Below are positions 58,620 through 64,000 of a DNA stretch of 64,000 bases, one piece after another; positions within the stretch are counted from its first letter, which is position 1, and every line of letters starts with the position of its first letter. Where the stretch lies: the NCBI GenBank assembly GCA_037013495.1, contig CM072811.1, positions 47,251,452 to 47,315,451 on the forward strand. The letters run 5' to 3'. This stretch comes from Hippophae tibetana (taxonomy: Eukaryota; Streptophyta; Magnoliopsida; Rosales; Elaeagnaceae). Made by a program: the position numbers and the translations under genes. The notes below the pieces were generated by a model. The model saw only the letters and a program-made list of their open reading frames with translations. It was not told the DNA's origin and ran no database searches.

Positions 58620-59475
58620 AACTTAACGTGATCAACTCTTTTTGAGGAAGAAGGCTCTACCTTTTATGAGCTTAAGGTGATCAATTCTCTGAGGGAGAAC
58701 GTTCTACACGATTTGAGCTCAAGGTGATCAATTCTCTTTGAAGAAAAGGTATCTACCTTTTTTGAGCTTAAGGTGATCAACTCTCTAAGGGAGAGCGCTC
58801 TACACAATTTGAGCTCGAGGTGATCAACTCTCTGAGGGAGAGTGTTCTAACTTTTCTAAGCTAGAGGTGATCAACTCTTTAAGGGAGAGCGTTCTACCTT
58901 TCTTGAGCAAGAGGTGATCAAATCTTTAAGGGAGAACGTTCTACCTTTTTTGAGCAAGAGATTATCAACTCTCTAAGGTAGAGTGCTCTACACGATTTGA
59001 ACTCGAGGTGATCAACTCTCTGAGGGAGAATGTTCTACCTTTTCTCTGCTAGAGGTGATCAACTCTTTGAGGGAGAGCGTTCTACCTTTTTGAGAAAGAG
59101 GTGATCAACTTTTTGAGGAAGAGCATTCTACCTTTTTTGAGCTCGAGGTGATCAACTCTTTGAGGGAGAGCATTCTACCTTTTTTGAACTCGAGGTGATC
59201 AACTCTCTGAGGGAGAGCGTTCTACCTTTTTTGAGCTAGAGGTGATCAACTCTTTGAAGGAGAGTGTTCTACCTTTTTTGAGCTCGAGGTGATCAATTCT
59301 CTTTGAAGAAGAGTGTTATACCTTTTTTGAGCTAGAGGTGATCAACTCTTTGAAGGAGAGTGTTCTACCTTTTTTGAGCTCGAGGTTATCAATTCTCTTT
59401 GAAGAAGAGTGTTATACCTTTTTTGAGCTAGAGGTGATCAACGCTCTGAGGGAAAGCGTTCTACCTTCTCTGAGG
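58620..59475. repeat. ~47 bp tandem array (about 18 units)
   Basis: Unit consensus: GAGGTGATCAACTCT, then TTGAGGGAGAGCGTTCTACC, then TTTTTTGAGCTC. The word GTGATCAA or a close variant recurs at 47-50 bp spacing from 58628 to 59433. The array lies between the protease remnant and the 3' LTR of the Gypsy element. Tandem repeats in the 3' non-coding part are known in TAT/Ogre-type plant elements. Confidence 0.92.
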
Positions 59476-59675
59476 TTGAGCATGTATATTGGGGGAGAGC
59501 GATTACTTGCAAGAAATCACCTAATATATATATATATATATACAAGGATGGTACATAAAGACAGTAAAATAAGGTACATGAGAAGTGTAAGGTCCTCCTT
59601 GTCTCCAATTAGTAGATTTTACTACTTGGGAGTGACCTCTTTCATAGTGGCATTATAGCAACTTCTCGCCTTTTC

Positions 59676-59906
59676 TTAGTCTCCCTCTATCTCTTTTATG
59701 CCCTCCTCAGTCAGGAATTTGATGACTTGGTGGAAGATGGAAAGAACTACCTTCATCTTGTGTATCCATGGCCTACCTAGGATGGAATTGTAGTGAGATG
59801 GGACAACAATTACAACGAAATTGGTCATCACTATAGATCCCTTAGCCATGATAGGTAGCACCACGGTTCCAATTGCATAAGTGGTGCTACTGTTGAATCC
59901 TACCAA
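59676..59906 (-). pseudogene. Gypsy retropepsin-region remnant (fossil)
   Basis: Text such as AIGTVVLPIMA, FVVIVVPSHYNSILGRPWIHKMK and KFLTEEGIKEIEGD matches the post-catalytic part of the aspartic protease region of plant TAT-type Gypsy elements. Confidence 0.8.
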
Positions 59907-60722
59907 GGGTAGCTCTCATCTTGCAATGTCGCATTCCTCTATGCCTAGGGCCCTTGTTGTTAACAGAAAAAGAAGGTCAACTAAGCTCCCAGTGTCAATC
60001 ATGATCTGAAAAACATTGCAGAATCATATTCTTAAAGTGATTACCAAGAGGTCCTCGTGGGGAGACAAGGTCTCGTTCATCTCAGTGAAGGTGATTTCCA
60101 CAAAAGAAATCTCTTTCTCTAGATTGTAAACATGCGGGGAACTGCGTAAGTCTCTAGCGTACCTTTTACACTAGTTATTGGAGGTCTGATTCTATGTATA
60201 GTATGAATAGTACTTATATTGGACTCGTTGTAGGGGTCTATCCCGCTATCTGACATAGTAGGTAGCTTCAAAATTTCACGTCTAGGTTGTGGCCCTATTC
60301 TATTATCGTTTTCTACGAGGTTTTTTAAATATCCTTTAGCCAACAAGTCTTCCATTTATTTTTTCAAATGTCTGAAGTCTCTCATCTCATGGCCTACATC
60401 CTTGTGAAAGACACACCATTTAGATATGTCCCTAAAGGAAGCCCTCATTTTTTGAGGCCATCTGACATTCAACTCCTTCTTCATTCTCAACAGTGCCTGA
60501 GCTAGACTTACTCTTAAGGATGGACCCCTGAAGGGAGATAGTGACCTCCCTCAAGGCCCCCTATTTTCGGACCATTGGCTACTTCCCTTATGATTTGCTG
60601 TGAAACACTTGTTTTTGTTGATCCTGTCATCTTGGTTTGCCCTATCTGGGCTCATCCTTCTTTTCCTTTTTTTTTTCTAACATGGCCTCCACAGTTGCCA
60701 TGCTGCTCTTAACCAGACCTAG

Positions 60723-61870
60723 CTATCTTTCCAGAATGACAAATTTTCTTGCCTCTCCATAAGCTTCCTCTAAATTTTGTGGGACTATCTTGGTCAATTC
60801 TGCAAACAAATCATAATCCCTTAGGAGACCTCGCCGGAATGCCTTTATCGCAACAGAGCTCAGGCAGTCTGATATCTCTAGCCTTTCTTCTCTAAACCTT
60901 CTCATATATTCTTCAGTAGACTCACTACTATCCTGGGTGATTGAGAAGATGTGGTGTGAATCCTTCCTCAATGGCTTGTTGCATGCATAATTAGTGATAA
61001 AAAACCTGGCAAACTATGAGAAAGAGGTTATGGTACGATGTGCCAAGTTATTGAACCATTTATGTGCACCATCACATAGGGTGGTAGCAAACAGATTACA
61101 CATCATGACGTCTCTCTTACCCTGAGTGAGGCTCACAGGGGCCATAGCCATCTTGAAGTGTTGTACGTGAGTTACCGAATCTATGGTGCCTTCATAATCT
61201 AGGCACTTGGGTGTAATGAACTTGGGAGGTGGCTCGTCCTATTCTATTTCATTAGAAAAAGGGAGACACATAGTTGCTCACATTCCATATCCACATCATA
61301 AAGGGCCTTGCCTTTTTCATGCCCTTTAGTGGCCAATTTTAAGGCATGGTCTTACTTTTTGTTGGCTTCTTCCAATGCATGAAATCGCACCTCCTAACTT
61401 TTTCTCTCCTGTAACCACTGCTCATTGCTAGGTCTTACTGAACCATAAAATGGGTCATCCTCAACTTCTTATTCGCCTTGGTTGAGCTCAGGCATGACAC
61501 GCTCTAGTCTGTTTCTATCAATAGGGTTGGCAACTCAAACATCAGAGGTTCTCCCTCTTGATTGGGAGCCTAGTGACCTATTTTCCTTCCTGGTCTCCTC
61601 GAGTTCTTTTCTTAATTTGAGAAGTTGACGAGCTAGCTCTCGATGAGATTTAGTCTCCCTTCTGACCTTGCCATAGGTTGGCGAGGTGTTGTCTAGTTCC
61701 GTTGTTGCTTCCTCATTTGCTAGTCTTAGTTGACCTTCAGTATGTGTCCCTACCATGGTGATAAGAAACAAGTGATCGTGATTCTGAGGAAAACTAGTAA
61801 GTGGAACATGTGTTTGGTCTCTTAGGTCTCTCTCAAAACTCAGGGTGAATCCTATAAAATATGGGGTCAA
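60723..61870 (-). pseudogene. Gypsy gag remnant (fossil)
   Basis: Two parts are readable: an N-terminal coiled-coil-like segment rich in Arg/Glu (61535-61870, LARQLLKLRKELEETRKENRSL) and the gag core (60723-60971, ESTEEYMRRFREE, IKAFRRGL, LEEAYGEARKF). Order agrees with a minus-strand element. Confidence 0.82.
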
Positions 61871-61918
61871 AAGCTAAAGCTCGACCTCATAATTTGAGCC
61901 CTACGGTGGGTGCCAAAA

Positions 61919-62165
61919 TGTTGGGATTGGTCCAACTTACATAGAGAGAAATTATAGAGAAAACGGAGCAATTAATGGAATGTATGGATCTCTTAAGAAG
62001 CCCATGTATATATAGATTTTTACATGTACAAGTGTTGATTACATAAGGCATACATGTCACAACGTGTTAGAAGGGTATATGAGTAAAGAAAAATACACTT
62101 AAAACTCGGGTTGATCGACGTCTTATAGCTCGGGCTGACGTCAGGTCATTCCTTATGCCCAAATA
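61919..62165 (-). repeat. 5' LTR of the non-autonomous Gypsy element
   Basis: 247 bp, close to 58057-58430 apart from the number of 22 bp units. Followed on the right by the GTAGC duplication. Confidence 0.88.
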
Positions 62166-62170
62166 GTAGC

Positions 62171-63726
62171 CTTCAACCACATTCCATTTATGCAAATAAC
62201 GAGTTAAGATGTTGAGCTGCAAGAGTTTGGCAATTACGATATGTTATTATGACATCACAAATCATGTTCACTGATGCACGTCGTGTATTGAGAGCTTTTC
62301 TCTGCTTGTTATGTTCGATAATTAGGCCTGAAAGGAACAATATTGTTAGTGTAAACCCAAAATGATGGACATGTCGACAAAGAGTGTATAAGTATAATAG
62401 AGAGCACAACAAACTATATCATACATATATGCATACACATAACACTAAAAACATTGTATATTAAGAAACTAGCTAGCATATCAAGTAGCGTTGTCTGAAC
62501 AATGCCTTCAAACCATCATGTTCGAATGTCACCATAAACACTATTCTCACATAATGAATCAGAGATCATCGTTAGGCCTTTTGGGAATTTGTGGGTTTGA
62601 TCTGTAATAATGAAGAGCATAATATGTAAGCGAACATGCTGTAACTCAACTTGAAACGGAAAATCAGTAGGCCAGATTGTTGCAGGTGGGTAGGCTGGAG
62701 TTTTGAGTTCAAAGGGAGAAACGAGCATAAAGTGATCATAGAAGAGAAGTTTTCTTTAACTGTTCCATCCCCTTAGTCGGATCATGTTCTCTAACCATCA
62801 ATAACTAAATTAACAAATTGTAAAATGAGCATCATGCCAAAACCGACCTCCACGGCCACATCCATCTTACCCACTTTTTAAGCAATAGACTCGACATGCC
62901 AAGCATTTAATAGCACTTCAACAAGAAGATTGCAACCTCAAATTGTGTGATCAGTAAACCTATGTTCATCGAATTCGTCAACAATGAAGTAACAAGAACT
63001 CGCTTAAGAGGATAATTATAGTGATTGGGACTACAGATCTGGGCCTGCCTCAACTGGGCCTAACAAGAACCGAAAAAGAAACAACTCGTGGGATGACTAG
63101 GAAATATATGGGCCATTAGTAGGAATGGAAAAGAATGAACTATGAATTAGAGGTAATTGCTAGTGCAGATAAGGTGACCCATGGGATGATCTAACTCGTA
63201 CTATGAGTCATAAACTGGGAACTATTACTGGCACGAATAAGTCGAAGGCACAAACTACTAAATTGAAAACCAGTGTTTGAACGGACTACGAATCAAGCTT
63301 GAATGCTCTTGTGGCATGGTTAAAATGTGGGTTGTCAAGGTCAATTGCAAGCTACGGACTACTTGTGTAGATCGAGTAAGATTGTGAACAATGAGCTAAG
63401 TGTAAACACCATCGTGAATGAACTAGAGAGATGGAGAGTTATAGACCAATGCTCTGTGGAGATACAGATTGGGCTGGATCGGTTGGGTCACAAATTGGGC
63501 CTGGCTCGATTGGACCTGATACAAACTGATGAGAAATAGATTGGGTTGGTACGATTAGAATTGTTGCAATCTGAAGAAGAACGGACTGAGTCTTGATCGG
63601 CTAGAGCTGGCATAAACTGAAAAGAGGTGAATAGGTGCACAATGTGGTTTGGAGTGAGACCTTTTGGTTATACCATTCTAGTTATCAGGGAGTTCTTTAT
63701 ATGAAATGAAAATCCACCAGTAGTGA
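62171..63726. other. Probable remainder of the older Gypsy element and unassigned DNA
   Basis: The start continues the element interrupted at 58057. From about 63000 to 63620 words such as TTGGGCCTG, ATTGGGCTGG and TGATCGGCT recur, suggesting repeat-derived non-coding DNA. Open frames here show no family motif. Confidence 0.4.
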
Positions 63727-64000
63727 CTAAGGGTGTGCAAAAAATCCGATCATCCGATCCGATCCGTTGATTTTTCATCTGATCCGATCCAATCCGATGG
63801 TCGGATCGGATGGAAAAAAATTCCATCCGTTAAGTGTGGATCGGATGGTGGATTTCACTACGATTCATCCGATCCGATCCGACCGAAATTAATTATATAT
63901 ATATTTAATTAATATATATTTATTTAATATAGTATTTAAAAATATATATATAATAAATTGATAATTAATAAACCTAATTATTATTCTAACCTAACCTAAC
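63727..64000. mobile_element. Short repeat element with GATCCGATCC motifs (hAT/MITE-like), cut by window end
   Basis: It starts AGGGTGTGCAAAAAATCCGATC and contains many direct and inverted copies of ATCCGATCCGAT, followed by a TA-rich tract. AGGGTGTNCAAAA-type starts are typical of abundant plant hAT-related short elements. The other end is outside the window. Confidence 0.5.

Larger units (their letters stand above)
58057..62165 (-). mobile_element. Non-autonomous Gypsy element (gag-protease only)
   Basis: LTRs at 58057-58430 (3') and 61919-62165 (5') share TGTTGGGATTGG starts and GCCCAAA(C/T)A ends on the plus strand. Target duplications are GTAGC at 58052-58056 and 62166-62170. The primer site TGGCACCCACCGTAGGGC (minus) adjoins the 5' LTR. 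Inside, on the minus strand, lie gag parts (61535-61870 and 60700-61300) and a retropepsin-like part (59676-59906). I see no reverse transcriptase, RNase H or integrase; in their place is an ~850 bp tandem array. It therefore depended on another element's enzymes. Broken, with several interruptions. Confidence 0.85.

Noticed and set aside
63970-64000. Telomere-like repeat at the window end
   Set aside because: The unit is CTAAC (five bases), not the plant CCCTAAA, and only three or four units are present.

Overview
This is nuclear DNA of a flowering plant, most likely a eudicot. It is strongly AT-rich, its genes have GT-AG introns, and four gene models are recognisable plant families. Between them lie LTR retrotransposons, an endogenous pararetrovirus and MITE-like repeats. 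I see no tRNA, rRNA or CRISPR. The species cannot be named from sequence alone.

Layout. 1-3918: internal part and one 1.7 kb LTR of an Athila-like Gypsy element (minus). 3919-8560: decayed endogenous caulimovirid with its own promoter region. 9115-9302: one end of a CACTA transposon. 9304-23637: a nest of retroelements (below). 25600-29375: F-box/DUF295 gene. 31540-35340: DUF789 gene. 36800-44885: Copia fragments, a second Athila-like copy and a direct-repeat pair. 47994-50193: DUF1218 membrane protein gene with a MITE in intron 2. 51320-55688 (minus): twelve-exon gene for a CinA-like/NadD-like nucleotidyltransferase fusion. 57421-62170: a minus-strand non-autonomous Gypsy element inside an older Gypsy element. 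63727-64000: start of another short repeat.

The most notable structure is 9304-23637. Two related LTRs (9309-9587 and 23377-23632) are flanked by the same 5 bp, GTACT, and the first is followed by a Met-tRNA-like primer site. So this is one Copia insertion. Between the primer site and the gag remnant it carries about 1.7 kb of a G-type lectin S-receptor-like kinase (homologous to Arabidopsis At5g35370) and then the first coding segment of an ABHD17-like alpha/beta hydrolase. After that, three further retroelements entered the captured kinase: a short-LTR Copia (9988-15612, minus, target duplication AAATG), a tandem TRIM (16159-16731) and a Tnt1-like Copia (16923-21733, plus, CTGGG/ATGGG). The short-LTR Copia itself holds a polyubiquitin fragment in its leader. 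Gene capture by LTR elements thus occurred at least twice in one locus, in different elements.

The four host genes look intact and unrelated in function. DUF1218 (plus) and the CinA/NadD gene (minus) are convergent. All LTR elements and the pararetrovirus are treated as fossils; every one appears broken.
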